DNA from: Bacteroidales bacterium
GTDB taxonomy: Bacteria; Bacteroidota; Bacteroidia; Bacteroidales; UBA10428
Assembly (NCBI GenBank): GCA_016930375.1
Contig: JAFGGU010000003.1
Coordinates: 62,001-126,000, forward strand
Direction of reading: 5' to 3'
Length of the DNA: 64,000 nucleotides
In this document: piece by piece, positions 35,701 to 45,364 of the stretch
How positions within the stretch are numbered: position 1 is the stretch's first letter
Layout: each line of letters begins with the position of its first letter
The notes under the pieces: generated by a model
Databases searched by the model: none
What the model was told of the DNA's origin: nothing
Seen by the model: only the letters and a program-made list of their open reading frames with translations
Program-made: the position numbers and the translations under genes

Positions 35701-38700
35701 AGTGAGACTGACCGCTCGACGGAATCGGAACAACCCTGAATATTGGTAGCCACCAGGTTGATGAAATACGTGGTGTCATTATCCGAATTGTTTTCATAGG
35801 TATGGTAGATGGTATCAGGAACCAGCGAGGTCAACAGATTACCATCCCCCAGGTTCCAGTCGAACTGATCTCCTCCCCAGGAACTGTTGATGATTTCCGC
35901 GAACAGGGGTGAGCAATTGCTGTTGTAATCAACGGCAAAATTGGCATTGATATATGGATGCACAGTAAGAGGTACCTCAAAGGTATCCTTGCAGAAATAG
36001 TCGGATGTTGTCACCAGGCGGATGGTATAGGTTGTATCCTCATCTGACCTGTTTAAGAAATACCTGACGAAAGACCATGAAGAGGTATCCGCAATTGAGG
36101 TTCCGTTGCCGAAATCCCATTCATACAACAGGTTGTATCCCGATGAATTATTGGTGACCAGGACTCCGACAGAGTCACAAACTGCGTTCTGATCAATGGT
36201 GAATTGCGATTCAACCCCGGGATACAGGATGACAGACCGGGTTGTTGCCGTATCACCGCAGCCAAAGCGGTTAACCGCATGCATGGCAATTTCAAGCGTG
36301 TCAGGTATCGGATGTGAATTGGTATACGGGAAAATAACCGGAGTTTTATTGAGTTTGCTGAATGTGCTGTCGAGGAATGCTTTATTTGCATCTGAAAAAG
36401 ACCAGTAAAAGGTATCTACTCCTACCGAAGCGGTTGGGTCCACAAACAGCTCTGCCGGAGAGCAGAGTAAAGCGGAATCAACGGTAAAATCAGAATAGAT
36501 ATACGGAAATACCCTGATATTGACCCTATCGGAAGTGTCGTGACAACCAAAAGGGGATGTGGCGATAAGGTCAACTCCGTAAGTTGTATCGTTAACACCG
36601 TAATTGGTATACGTATGAGTGATAAGCGTATCGGTTCGCGAGGATCCATCGCCGAAATTCCACAAGTACTTATCTGTATTGCCCGATGATGTGCTTCTCA
36701 TATTTACCTGCGAACCATGGCAAACACTTGTGTCGTTCCAGTCCAACAGCTCAAAATCAGCAGTTATTTCCGGATAAACCCTGATCGTATCTGTATAAAG
36801 ATCATTACACCCATCATCACTGCTTACAATATAGGTCAGGGCATAGTCAATTATCGTGTCGGTAGTGTTGTGATAAATATGGGTAAGGTTTATCGGTGTG
36901 GTTGAAACATTAACAGGTGAGCCATCCCCCAGGTCCAGGATATACTTAATGGCATCCGCTGAAGCGTCTTCCATTCTGATGCTCAGCGGGGCACAACCAT
37001 TGTCATAATTTACCGCCATGAAGCTATTCGGGCTTTTTGGGACGATCACATACACATACAGGGATACAAAGCCCTCACAAGGCTGTTCAATATCTACTTT
37101 AAAGGTTTGTTCAAACCCGCCATAAGGCGGACGCAGTATCGGGTTCTGCACATCCGGATCATCGAGGTATTCCGTAGGACTCCAATGATAGCTTATTCCG
37201 CCTTTTGCCTTCAGTTCAATGGAGTCGACACCGCATACCTGGAATACACTGCCCTGGTCTTCAACGTTTGCTGTTGCTTCAAGCTCATTGTAATCTGAAA
37301 AATAGCCGTAAACACATCCGCCTCCGGTAGTGACACCGTTGAAATAGCCCAGGTGAAACACATTCTTTGTATTAAAAATTCGGGTTACCACCCCGGTTGG
37401 TATGATAACATTGGACATCAGTTTGCTGGCATCTTTTAAAACATACCAATCGGAAGTGCCAGCCTGTTCAAACAAACTGGCATCGAGGAAATGGGAGGCG
37501 GGACTACCATCAACAGATATGTAAAAACTGTCAATGGCATCCGCCTTTGTCATTAGGTTGAGATAAAAGTCCTGGCTTTTTGATCGCGTAAAACTTACCG
37601 AGAGAGATCCTGTACAACCATCAATGGTAGGTAGTACCGCCTCGCCCAGTTCATGACCAAAACCTGCTATATGCATGACATAAACAGGTTTGGTGGCATC
37701 TACATGAACATAATGGTCATTTGTAGCAGCAGGCATGGTGAAGGTTATTTGCTCACCTGCATTGATCATGTTGTAAGTGGTAACTGTGCCGTCTTTGTGC
37801 CTGACGGTAACACTCGTGGTTGGCTGTGTACTCAAAACATACACTCTTTCTCCGCCGCTTGCATCGTATATCTTGCCACGCATAACTACATACTCATACC
37901 CGATCACATTTTTATTCTGGGCATTTATTACCGGGATGTGCTGATCACCCAAATAGTCATAGGCTGATGCTTTCTCAACTGAATCATCGCCCAATGTGAC
38001 AGCAATGGGTTTATTGGATGTGATGTGAGTACCGGTAAGTCTGTCTGCAGCCAGTATACTTGGTTCGTTGTTATCCAGGGGATTGGCTCTTGGAACAAAC
38101 ATGTAGGTTTGCCCCTTATCCAGCGCAATGTTGTAATTGGTGTTGGCTGCATAGCCATAGGCGGCAACTTTAAAATTCACCGTAACAATGGTATTGTCTT
38201 CAGTAGCCACGATGACTATCTGACTGAAAGCAGGGTCCCGGGTTGGCGAATCATAATCATGATTATTCCATTGATTTTGAAACGGCGTCCAGAAATTGTA
38301 GCCTAAAGCATTTTTACCCTTCAGGGCAAAAATTGCCGGATTATTATCCGCGCGATGAATTTCGTAGTAAGCTGTAATTTCTCTATCGGAACGTATCAGC
38401 AATGCACTGTTGCTTTTGGTGTTGTATAAATTGTTGCTGAACTTAAGCATGTCGGCCTGTGTGAAAATCACCGTTTGCGTCAGCGATACCCCCGGATCAA
38501 TCGTAACCACAATAGGAGCAATCTGCGGGTTAAAAGGTTGTGTAATGGTTACGGTGGTGATGTTATTGAAATCGGCAGCCGTTAAATTAAGATGAGCAGT
38601 TTGAGGAGGATCGTGACTAAGTGTCGCGTATGGTACTGCAAACCAAAAGAGTGTGTCTGTCTGGGCGGATAAAGCTGCCGGGAACGCCAGTATAAAAACA

Positions 38701-38723
38701 AGAAGCAGTAAACGGGTTTTCAT
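32745..38723 (-). CDS. Giant T9SS type B surface protein: IgGFc-binding-like domain, about 15 PKD-like repeats, CHU_C tail
   Basis: 1992 residues with a signal peptide. The N-terminal third (about 20-480) resembles the IgGFc-binding-protein N domain (TAYYEIHRADNNPA near 120). From about 500 to 1880 run PKD-like beta sandwiches with repeated W-D/N-F-G-D-G cores such as LWNFGDGSS, YFWDFGDRT and YNWDFGDGS. The last 90 residues (YKLEIYTRWGELIYTSDD, GWNGYIQDKPAKQDVYVWRV) are the gliding-motility-associated type B sorting domain. The protein is predicted to be exported by the T9SS and displayed as a filamentous adhesin. Cys residues recur near the repeat starts. It is the first gene before the second PorP/SprF. 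Confidence 0.92.
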   Translation of the reverse strand: MKTRLLLLVFILAFPAALSAQTDTLFWFAVPYATLSHDPPQTAHLNLTAADFNNITTVTITQPFNPQIAPIVVTIDPGVSLTQTVIFTQADMLKFSNNLYNTKSNSALLIRSDREITAYYEIHRADNNPAIFALKGKNALGYNFWTPFQNQWNNHDYDSPTRDPAFSQIVIVATEDNTIVTVNFKVAAYGYAANTNYNIALDKGQTYMFVPRANPLDNNEPSILAADRLTGTHITSNKPIAVTLGDDSVEKASAYDYLGDQHIPVINAQNKNVIGYEYVVMRGKIYDASGGERVYVLSTQPTTSVTVRHKDGTVTTYNMINAGEQITFTMPAATNDHYVHVDATKPVYVMHIAGFGHELGEAVLPTIDGCTGSLSVSFTRSKSQDFYLNLMTKADAIDSFYISVDGSPASHFLDASLFEQAGTSDWYVLKDASKLMSNVIIPTGVVTRIFNTKNVFHLGYFNGVTTGGGCVYGYFSDYNELEATANVEDQGSVFQVCGVDSIELKAKGGISYHWSPTEYLDDPDVQNPILRPPYGGFEQTFKVDIEQPCEGFVSLYVYVIVPKSPNSFMAVNYDNGCAPLSIRMEDASADAIKYILDLGDGSPVNVSTTPINLTHIYHNTTDTIIDYALTYIVSSDDGCNDLYTDTIRVYPEITADFELLDWNDTSVCHGSQVNMRSTSSGNTDKYLWNFGDGSSRTDTLITHTYTNYGVNDTTYGVDLIATSPFGCHDTSDRVNIRVFPYIYSDFTVDSALLCSPAELFVDPTASVGVDTFYWSFSDANKAFLDSTFSKLNKTPVIFPYTNSHPIPDTLEIAMHAVNRFGCGDTATTRSVILYPGVESQFTIDQNAVCDSVGVLVTNNSSGYNLLYEWDFGNGTSIADTSSWSFVRYFLNRSDEDTTYTIRLVTTSDYFCKDTFEVPLTVHPYINANFAVDYNSNCSPLFAEIINSSWGGDQFDWNLGDGNLLTSLVPDTIYHTYENNSDNDTTYFINLVATNIQGCSDSVERSVSLYPRVIAAFNFDSPNQGCNPLNVSFINNSAGKDLNYFWDFGDRTHSTDQNPLPRLYQNQTDKDTTYAVSLVVMNPAGCDSSVSRTVQVYSKVTADFAIERLDSCSPFRVAVNNYSFGGITDFTWKYTEDDSIILHDFSDPVIPIYRNQTLLPVRYPVSLRTNNIHGCTAEKSDTITVYPEMHAEFSTDITEGCQPLPVNFINSTNIMNGTTFRWNFDDGEYSYMTTPPEHIFDNITSLSRLHNIHLEATSQFGCYDDTTLTIDVYPFIHAKFTIDKPAICSHEPFEIDRSSSSGAINHYYWDYNDDGTIDEEKSDATFSHTYPNTGDTNVDQHIRLTVTNSQGCDTSWTEHLLVYPQIRAAFEIDTNQLCYPMPSTFTNLSQPGVPLTYNWDFGDGSSATTEDATHTFKNFSRTDDVSYTINLTAISEYGCDSTISHSVTIHPKPLADFSYPLAVDCPPFTVPFSNGSQGTTLDYFWDFDDGITSTNQDINHTFYNTGSTTVERNVMLVAITDFGCTDTVFKPVSVFPGVEVDFTASVWAGCNTLPVEFSGTAINENEYYWYVDDEIFSNYQNSSFRFANESLANRIFDVRFKAVSLNGCMDDTTKQVTVYPQPRAEFLPSPQAQEFNTITDITTFTLNNLTNSQTIWNYHWNYGDGTGSSESAASFTKNYTIWGDITDGNRIPVSLIATNKNNPECADTVVRYVIIAPPLPKVELGEDISGCMPLMVDFPSTTKYNYPDGYQWDFGYEGLTSEEAVPSPQVYDTAGVYIIRLVVQGDGGYSYDYKMITVYPKPTAGFTFTPDYAWVRSQTEEGTEIKFFNTTRQGSTYLWDFNDGNTSAEFQPMHEYMEVGTYYVSLIAESTQGCLDTLTSELPIVIDGRGKLEFPNVITIVPDDPADEIYDPGVPDPRIFRPVAEGVDMYKLEIYTRWGELIYTSDDIGKGWNGYIQDKPAKQDVYVWRVVARFTNGRPYVKAGDVTVLVREP

Positions 38724-38895
38724 TACGCAGGATTATGGTTGTTTTTACGTTAAAATGCCGTAAATGTTGCCATCTACCCTTTAAAACAGGTTATTTTCAT
38801 GGTTACAGGACTTTAAATGAAATTTTAGCAGGCTTAACCATGTGCAACTAAAAACCGGCAATTACGTAAAAACTTATCAAATCAACCCGGGAGCC

Positions 38896-41800
38896 ATGAA
38901 AAAAATTTTCTTCATCATACAACTGTTTTTGGTGATTTATTTCTCCAATGGATACGGACAGGCTGTGCTTTTCACAGAAGATTTCGAATCAGAAGAAATT
39001 CCGCTAAACTGGAAGGAGGAATTCGCAAAAGGTTCTATCAACTGGAGGTATGAGAATGGAGGATACACGCTGAATCCTGAAATACCCTACAGTCGCAATC
39101 CTATGGCTGCCCATGGTGGCTCATTCAATGCCCTTTTTCAGTACCAAAGCCTGAACAGCGAGGCCACCAAACTGGTAACCAAAAGAATCGACGCACTTGA
39201 ATTTGCCATCAAACCGGAGTTGCATTTTTACCATGCGCAAGTCAGGTGGAAACACGGATCAGATTATTACAATGATCGGCTCAGGGTTTATTATAAAAGC
39301 AGTTCTACTGGCCCCTGGACATTATTGACAACCTATACGGAGCCAACAACCGATTGGGTGGAACGCATTATTTTACTGCCTGATAACCACCTTTCGGGTG
39401 ATTATTACCTCGCTTTTGAGGGAGAGACCAAGTGGGGTTACGGAACCTGCGTGGATGATATTCAGATCATTGAAACAGGGATTCTGCAGAAATACCTCAG
39501 TGACATCTCCATTGAGCAAACATCGGATGTTTCCGTTTCGTCCGGCACTACCAATAATCCTGTCCTGCGGCTTAAATTTAAAGTCATGGGCAATTCAGGA
39601 ACCTGTCCGATTAACTCCCTGGTAGTGAATTCGCTCAATGAAAATGACAATGATGTTGCAACTGGGGGTGTTAAATTGTTCCTGACCACCAGTGATGAAT
39701 TCAATACTGACAATCAAGTCGGTACAGGAGCCAGTTTTGTTTCAGGCCAGGCTGTTTTCAGCGGACTGAACCATGATCTGCCGATAGGGTATTCCTATTT
39801 ATGGGTCACCTATGATATTAAATCAGATGCAGGCCATAGGGATTCCATTGATGCCAAATTCATGGCCAACAGCATTAACATCAACGGACAGACTTATTTC
39901 ACCGGTGAGCAGTCTCCTGCCGGTTCCCGGACAATTTTTCAAACCCAAAGCTCGGATGATTTTGAATCCGGATTGAACTGGCAGTTATATGGAGAATTCG
40001 AGCACGGTGCTCCGCAAGGTTTGGGTGGTTCGCAGGGGAATGCCGATCCCATGGCGGCCTACAGCGGAACCAAAATTATCGGTACCGATCTTACAGGCTT
40101 GGGAGTATACCCCGGAGACTATGAAAAGAACCTGACCCAGGATGAATACATGGCCATTTCTGATACTTTTGATTTTACCTATTACAATGACCTGTCCATT
40201 CGTTACATGCGATTCATGAATATCGGGATAAACGATGAGGCAGCCATTGATGTGAGCAGGGACGGCGGCAAAACCTGGCAGGAGGCCTGGAGTAATTCCA
40301 ACATGATCCTTGACAATACCTGGAAATTGCACGAGATAGATATTACCAGTCTGGCTGCCAGGAAGAGCAAGGTTCTGATAAGATACACCCTTGGAACTAC
40401 CAATGATTACTGGCAATTATCGGGCTGGAATATTGATGACTTTAGCATAACCGGAAATTTTGTTTCAAAGGATGTTGGCATCAGCAGGGTGGTCTCTCCG
40501 GTAGAAGGTTGCGGTTTGTCAGATAATGAATCCGTTACCGTTGTAGTTAAGAATTATGGGGCCACGGAATCATTCGGTTTAATTCCCCTCCGGTATTCGT
40601 TTGACGGAAATGAAACCGTTGCATTGGATACCCTGTATGGAGTTATGCCGGTGGGAGACAGTGTATTATTTACGTTTAAAAAAAAAGCTGACCTTTCTGT
40701 ACCCGGAATCTATGATTTCAGCGTATCCACCGTCATGAACGGGGATGATGATCTTACGAATGACGGATTACAGCGTGAATTCTATGCACAAACTTCCATC
40801 GGGCAGGACTTTACAGAAGATTTCGAGTCAGAAGGAGGATTGTGGAGACCATCCTCTAATGCCAATTCCAACTGGGAATGGGGAACTCCCGGATTCGGAA
40901 TAGAGCCTTCTTCAGGTATTAAACTCTGGATGACAAGGCTGATTTCCAATTATCCCGATGCGGATTCCTCTTTTGTAGAAAGTGTTTGTTATGCCAATAG
41001 TGAAAACGAAAGGAAAGTTCTTCAACTCAAGTACTGGTACTTAACTGAAAACGGGAAGGACGGCGTTTCGATCCAGTATTCGGTTGACAACGGTTCCAGC
41101 TGGCAAATCCTGGATACGCTCAATTCGGGTGTGAACTGGTATACGGGGAACGTCCAGTCATTGAATACGCGTGGATGGTCAGGCAATTCAGGCGAATGGA
41201 AGACATCCAGGGTCATCTTGCCCAGTCAGGTCACAGCTGCACCTGTCATGAAGTTCCGCATGGTTTTCGAAAGTGATGCCGATAGCAGCAATATTGGCTT
41301 CGCCTTTGATGATTTCAGAATTCTAAAGGCTCCGCACGATATTGGTGTCTCCCAGATCAATTCTCACGCAGATGCCTGTCAATATGTCAATCCGGATGAG
41401 CTGACGATATCCATTAAAAACTTCGGGATTAATACCCTTAAGCAAAATGATACCATCATAGTTGGTTTTGATTTTAATGACGAAAACGTAACCGTGGATA
41501 CATTCAGGCTTTCGGCAGATCTGAAACCTGGAAACACCATGCTCCATACTTTTTCAAGCCCTGTAGATGTCTCACAACCGGGCAACTACAGCATTTGCGC
41601 GTACACATTGTTGAATGAGGATCCTGAATACAGTTTCAGCGAAAATGACTCCGCAAAGATCAGTTTTTCCGTATATCCCGGTCCGGTCACAAGCTTGTCA
41701 GATACCATTCAGACACACCAGCCGGATACGGTTGTGCTTGAAACAATACTTAATGCTGATTATGATTACTGGTGGAATGGAGTATCAGGAACAAATATCT

Positions 41801-43818
41801 ATAACGTGCAGGATGCCGGGTGGCATCGGCTCACCGTTACAGCCACCAGGGGGAACGGATGCACTGTTTATGACTCGACTAACGTTGAATTGCTCTTTAA
41901 TGATACTGGTGTTGAAGAACTGGTTCACCCGGTTGATAACTGTGGATTGAGCAAGCACGAATACCCGGTGGTAAGGGTGAAAAACTTCGGTACGGACAGC
42001 ATTGTATCCGGTCAGAAAATTGCTGTTGCCTATCAGCTCAATTCCGGCATACCGGTTTCTGATACGCTGACCCTTTTGAGTGTTTTACATTCCGGCCAAA
42101 GTATCGATTTTCAGTTTACCAAAGGACCGGTTGACTTGTCGGGCAAAGGCATTTACAATTTCAGGATCTATACCTCCTACAGTGGAGATACCATCATGTT
42201 GAATGATACCATTTTCCGGGATGTGGAAATACTGGGCCGTCCTGCGGTTAGCATCGGTCCCGATAAGACAGTTCAGGCCCTGTCCTATACCCTCGATGCG
42301 GGAAGCGGATACGAAAGTTACCATTGGGATAATGGAGTTACCACCCGAAACCGGGTGATTACCGAAACGGGGACATACTGGGTGCAGGTCTTTGATGAGA
42401 ACCAGTGTGACAATTACGACACCGCATATATCCGTTTAAAAATCAGGGATATTAGTCCGGATGGCCTTGCAAGTCCGCTTTCAGATTGCAGTTTTAACGC
42501 CGCCGAGCCGGTTGCGCTGAGGATTTTAAATTCCGGGACAGATACTGTGCCATCGGGCACAACAGTTTCGGTGAGCTACCGGTTTAACGGAGGAAGTCGG
42601 GTTAACGGATCTGTCACGCTGGTTGCCCAACTCCTGCCCGGATCGTTTGTAAACCACAGCTTTCCCGGAACAGTGAATCTCAGTAATCCGGCTGATTACA
42701 GTTTTGAAGCCACAGCAGTGATGACCGGTGATATCCGGACTACCAATGATACTGCAGATCTCGTGGTTTACCGGTACAACAAACCTGTCATCGATTTTGG
42801 CCTGAACAGTACAGAATATGTTGAAGACATCGAGTTTCAGATCAATGCAGGAAGTTCTCCCTATTTAAGCTACGACTGGCAGGATGATTATACCGGGCCG
42901 GTCTATACAGCTACCACCAGTGGCATTTACCGGGTTATTGCAACAGATACGCGAACTTCATGCTTTGACGGAGATACGGTGACTGTTTTCCTGATTTACG
43001 GGGATGTGGGTGTTACGTTAACAGACATGCCTTTGAATGGTTGCACGGGCGAATACGATCATGTAACGGTACAGGTGAAGAACCTGGGCACCACGACCAT
43101 TGGAAAGGATGCTCCCATTTTTGTGGCCTGCGATGTGGACGGGATCCGGGTAACGCTTGACACCCTGGTACGCAGCAGTAATTTTGCCGTGAATTCAACT
43201 CTGGACCTGGTACTATCAGGCAAGGTTAAAATCTCAGAAGGCGGGATAAGCAACGTTGCCTTCTATACGATCTACAATGAGGATATGAAGGACGACGATG
43301 ACACGCTTTGGATTGAATTCGATGCGCTCCCCGGTCCGGTAATTGATTTCGGCGATATAAACGGATCGCTGAATGTTGAACTGCCGCATTTACTCGACGC
43401 CGGCGCCGGGCATAAATCCTACCTGTGGCAAAACGGTTCCGTAAATCCAACGTATACCGTTACACAGAACGGGACCTATTCGGTAACGGTGACCGGCCAG
43501 AACGACTGTCAGACAAGCAAGACGGTCCGGATTAATTTGCCAAGCGGATTCGGAGATAATGAAAAAACCATGGGTGAGATCATGATATATCCCAATCCAA
43601 GCCAGGGCTTATTCAGGATCTCATTGGGATATGAAGAGAACAGGAATCTTCAGGTCAATATTTTCAACAACCAGGGACAGCTGGTATATAGTAAGGAATT
43701 GACCTACCTGGAACCGGAACTGGAGTTTATTGATATTCAACATTTACCACGGGGGATTTACCATATTGTTATTTATGCAGAAGAAAAGTCATATCGGGGC
43801 AAAATAATCATCCAGTAA
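38896..43818 (+). CDS. Giant T9SS type A surface protein with MAM-like and CARDB-like domains
   Basis: 1640 residues from the ATG at 38896, chosen for its signal peptide (MKKIFFIIQLFLVIYF). The N-terminal half has jelly-roll/MAM-like segments (FTEDFESEEIPLNWKEEF, then again TEDFESEGGLW near 655). From about 530 there are at least five CARDB-like repeats with a Cys and a V-K-N-x-G core (VVVKNYG, VRVKNFG, VQVKNLG). Three or four are followed by an Ig-like unit ending in YRVIATD or YSVTVTG. The last 80 residues (YPNPSQGLFRISL to GKIIIQ) form a type A sorting domain cleaved by PorU. It is divergent from the PKD protein, 172 bases apart. Confidence 0.9.
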   Translation: MKKIFFIIQLFLVIYFSNGYGQAVLFTEDFESEEIPLNWKEEFAKGSINWRYENGGYTLNPEIPYSRNPMAAHGGSFNALFQYQSLNSEATKLVTKRIDALEFAIKPELHFYHAQVRWKHGSDYYNDRLRVYYKSSSTGPWTLLTTYTEPTTDWVERIILLPDNHLSGDYYLAFEGETKWGYGTCVDDIQIIETGILQKYLSDISIEQTSDVSVSSGTTNNPVLRLKFKVMGNSGTCPINSLVVNSLNENDNDVATGGVKLFLTTSDEFNTDNQVGTGASFVSGQAVFSGLNHDLPIGYSYLWVTYDIKSDAGHRDSIDAKFMANSININGQTYFTGEQSPAGSRTIFQTQSSDDFESGLNWQLYGEFEHGAPQGLGGSQGNADPMAAYSGTKIIGTDLTGLGVYPGDYEKNLTQDEYMAISDTFDFTYYNDLSIRYMRFMNIGINDEAAIDVSRDGGKTWQEAWSNSNMILDNTWKLHEIDITSLAARKSKVLIRYTLGTTNDYWQLSGWNIDDFSITGNFVSKDVGISRVVSPVEGCGLSDNESVTVVVKNYGATESFGLIPLRYSFDGNETVALDTLYGVMPVGDSVLFTFKKKADLSVPGIYDFSVSTVMNGDDDLTNDGLQREFYAQTSIGQDFTEDFESEGGLWRPSSNANSNWEWGTPGFGIEPSSGIKLWMTRLISNYPDADSSFVESVCYANSENERKVLQLKYWYLTENGKDGVSIQYSVDNGSSWQILDTLNSGVNWYTGNVQSLNTRGWSGNSGEWKTSRVILPSQVTAAPVMKFRMVFESDADSSNIGFAFDDFRILKAPHDIGVSQINSHADACQYVNPDELTISIKNFGINTLKQNDTIIVGFDFNDENVTVDTFRLSADLKPGNTMLHTFSSPVDVSQPGNYSICAYTLLNEDPEYSFSENDSAKISFSVYPGPVTSLSDTIQTHQPDTVVLETILNADYDYWWNGVSGTNIYNVQDAGWHRLTVTATRGNGCTVYDSTNVELLFNDTGVEELVHPVDNCGLSKHEYPVVRVKNFGTDSIVSGQKIAVAYQLNSGIPVSDTLTLLSVLHSGQSIDFQFTKGPVDLSGKGIYNFRIYTSYSGDTIMLNDTIFRDVEILGRPAVSIGPDKTVQALSYTLDAGSGYESYHWDNGVTTRNRVITETGTYWVQVFDENQCDNYDTAYIRLKIRDISPDGLASPLSDCSFNAAEPVALRILNSGTDTVPSGTTVSVSYRFNGGSRVNGSVTLVAQLLPGSFVNHSFPGTVNLSNPADYSFEATAVMTGDIRTTNDTADLVVYRYNKPVIDFGLNSTEYVEDIEFQINAGSSPYLSYDWQDDYTGPVYTATTSGIYRVIATDTRTSCFDGDTVTVFLIYGDVGVTLTDMPLNGCTGEYDHVTVQVKNLGTTTIGKDAPIFVACDVDGIRVTLDTLVRSSNFAVNSTLDLVLSGKVKISEGGISNVAFYTIYNEDMKDDDDTLWIEFDALPGPVIDFGDINGSLNVELPHLLDAGAGHKSYLWQNGSVNPTYTVTQNGTYSVTVTGQNDCQTSKTVRINLPSGFGDNEKTMGEIMIYPNPSQGLFRISLGYEENRNLQVNIFNNQGQLVYSKELTYLEPELEFIDIQHLPRGIYHIVIYAEEKSYRGKIIIQ

Positions 43819-43885
43819 CCGCCTTGATTATATGACATATTTCATATTCATGGATGCCTGTCCATGACAATTGTCCTGTTTTCCG

Positions 43886-43933
43886 CCTCCAAATCATGAT
43901 ATTTTTATAGTCTGATTTGGAGGTTATTTTTTC
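43886..43933 (+). terminator. Rho-independent terminator before the proline dehydrogenase gene
   Basis: CCTCCAAATCA (43886-43896) pairs perfectly with TGATTTGGAGG (43913-43923), 16-base loop, followed by TTATTTTTT. It probably ends the transcript of the type A surface protein. Because it sits only 21 bases before the next start it could also act as a leader attenuator for that gene. Confidence 0.8.
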
Positions 43934-43953
43934 ACAATAATCGTCACCTTATA

Positions 43954-44865
43954 ATGATAAACAAACTGATTGTCGCTTTATTACCCTATCTACCCAAAAA
44001 CTTTGTATGGATATTCAGTAAGCGGTACGTTGCAGGCAAGGAGCTGAAGGATGCGGTAGGCGTAACCAGAAAGCTTAACAGCCACCAAATTAAGGCCACC
44101 ATGGATCTGCTGGGCGAATTTCAAACACGCGCTGAAAAGATCGAATATTATAAACAGGAATACATACGGCTCATCGAAGAATCTGCCAAAACAGGACTCG
44201 ATAATTCATTTTCAGTGAAACCAACCATGTTTGGACTTTTATTGGACAAGGAATTGTGTTATAAAACCATTCGTGAGATTGTTGTCAAAGCTGTTTCTTT
44301 TGACAGGTTCGTTAGAATTGATATGGAGGATACGCAATGCACAGATATGGAAATAGACTTATATAAAAACCTGTTGAATGAATTTCCGCATCATGTAGGA
44401 TTAGTTTTCCAGGCATATCTGAAGCGCACATTGGATGATCTGAAAGATCTGGCCAAATTTGACGCGGGCAGGGGGCTGATTAACATCAGAATCTGCAAGG
44501 GAATTTACAATGAACCTGTTGAATTGGCTTTTAAAAACAGGGATGAGATCAATGATCATTATTTGATCGATTTGGAATACATGTTCAGGAATAACATATA
44601 TGCTGCCATAGCCACCCACGACAAAAAGCTTGTGGAAGGAGCCTACCGGCTGATTGATGAACACAAAATGGAAAATGACAGGTTTGAATTCCAGATGCTT
44701 TACGGCGTAACGCCTGACCTTCGGAAATCAATAGTCGACAAGGGTTATACAATGCGTGTGTATGTCCCGTATGGCAAGGACTGGTTTAACTACTGCACCA
44801 GACGTCTTAAAGAAAATCCGGGGATGGCCTGGCTTATTATCAAGGCCATTTTCGTACGCGGGTAA
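43954..44865 (+). CDS. Proline dehydrogenase
   Basis: 303 residues, the length of stand-alone FAD-dependent proline dehydrogenases. These oxidise proline to pyrroline-5-carboxylate and pass electrons to quinone. The TIM-barrel segments FVRIDMEDTQCTDME near residue 112, IRICKGIYNEP near 177, ATHDKKLVEG near 218, FEFQMLYGV near 244 and the Arg-rich YVPYGKDWFNYCTRRLKENP near the end fit the family. The P5C dehydrogenase partner (pruA) is at 27505-29151. The stop codon abuts, without a gap, the stop of the convergent CpxP-like gene. Confidence 0.92.
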   Translation: MINKLIVALLPYLPKNFVWIFSKRYVAGKELKDAVGVTRKLNSHQIKATMDLLGEFQTRAEKIEYYKQEYIRLIEESAKTGLDNSFSVKPTMFGLLLDKELCYKTIREIVVKAVSFDRFVRIDMEDTQCTDMEIDLYKNLLNEFPHHVGLVFQAYLKRTLDDLKDLAKFDAGRGLINIRICKGIYNEPVELAFKNRDEINDHYLIDLEYMFRNNIYAAIATHDKKLVEGAYRLIDEHKMENDRFEFQMLYGVTPDLRKSIVDKGYTMRVYVPYGKDWFNYCTRRLKENPGMAWLIIKAIFVRG

Positions 44866-45339
44866 TTATTTGCGCGGCTCGATCTGGGCTTTGTTTTGAC
44901 GCAGGTTTTCAAGCAACCACTTCTTAAAATCAAGTTCTACGATATAAATTCTCATCACCTTGCTGGCAGGCAGAAATTCCCGAAATTTCTGGGTATAGGT
45001 TTCCAATAATTGTGTTTCTTCCTTCTGGAATGCCAAATACTTTCCAATTAATTCAGTAGCCTCGCTTTCATGCAGGTTATTCTTGTTCGATTCAAAGTAT
45101 TTCAAAAGGTTATTCCTGTCACGCGTAATTTTATCACGTCGATTCTGGTAATCGTTATAAACCGGCCAGAATCGGGTTGATTCAGCAGGGGTCAACTGCA
45201 GGTTTTCAGTGAAAAATGCCACTTTCTGTTGCTGCAGGCTTTCCTGTCTTTCAGCCGGCCTTACCTGCGCTGATAATTCCGAACCGCGGACCAACAAGGG
45301 TATAACCAATATCCATGCTATATGTAAAGTTCTTATCAT
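44866..45339 (-). CDS. Small periplasmic helical protein (CpxP/Spy-like), sigma-module member
   Basis: 157 residues with a signal peptide (to about Ala25). It is helical and charged, with FTENLQLTPAESTRFWPVYNDYQ near residue 42, which recalls the LTxxQ region of CpxP/Spy periplasmic stress proteins. In Bacteroidota such proteins are commonly found behind an ECF sigma factor gene and a small membrane protein, as here. Role inferred: envelope stress sensing or buffering for the ECF regulon. It lies 25 bases after the membrane protein gene, and its stop abuts that of the proline dehydrogenase. Confidence 0.68.
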   Translation of the reverse strand: MIRTLHIAWILVIPLLVRGSELSAQVRPAERQESLQQQKVAFFTENLQLTPAESTRFWPVYNDYQNRRDKITRDRNNLLKYFESNKNNLHESEATELIGKYLAFQKEETQLLETYTQKFREFLPASKVMRIYIVELDFKKWLLENLRQNKAQIEPRK

Positions 45340-45364
45340 AAGGTAGATTTGTTATCATTATCAA

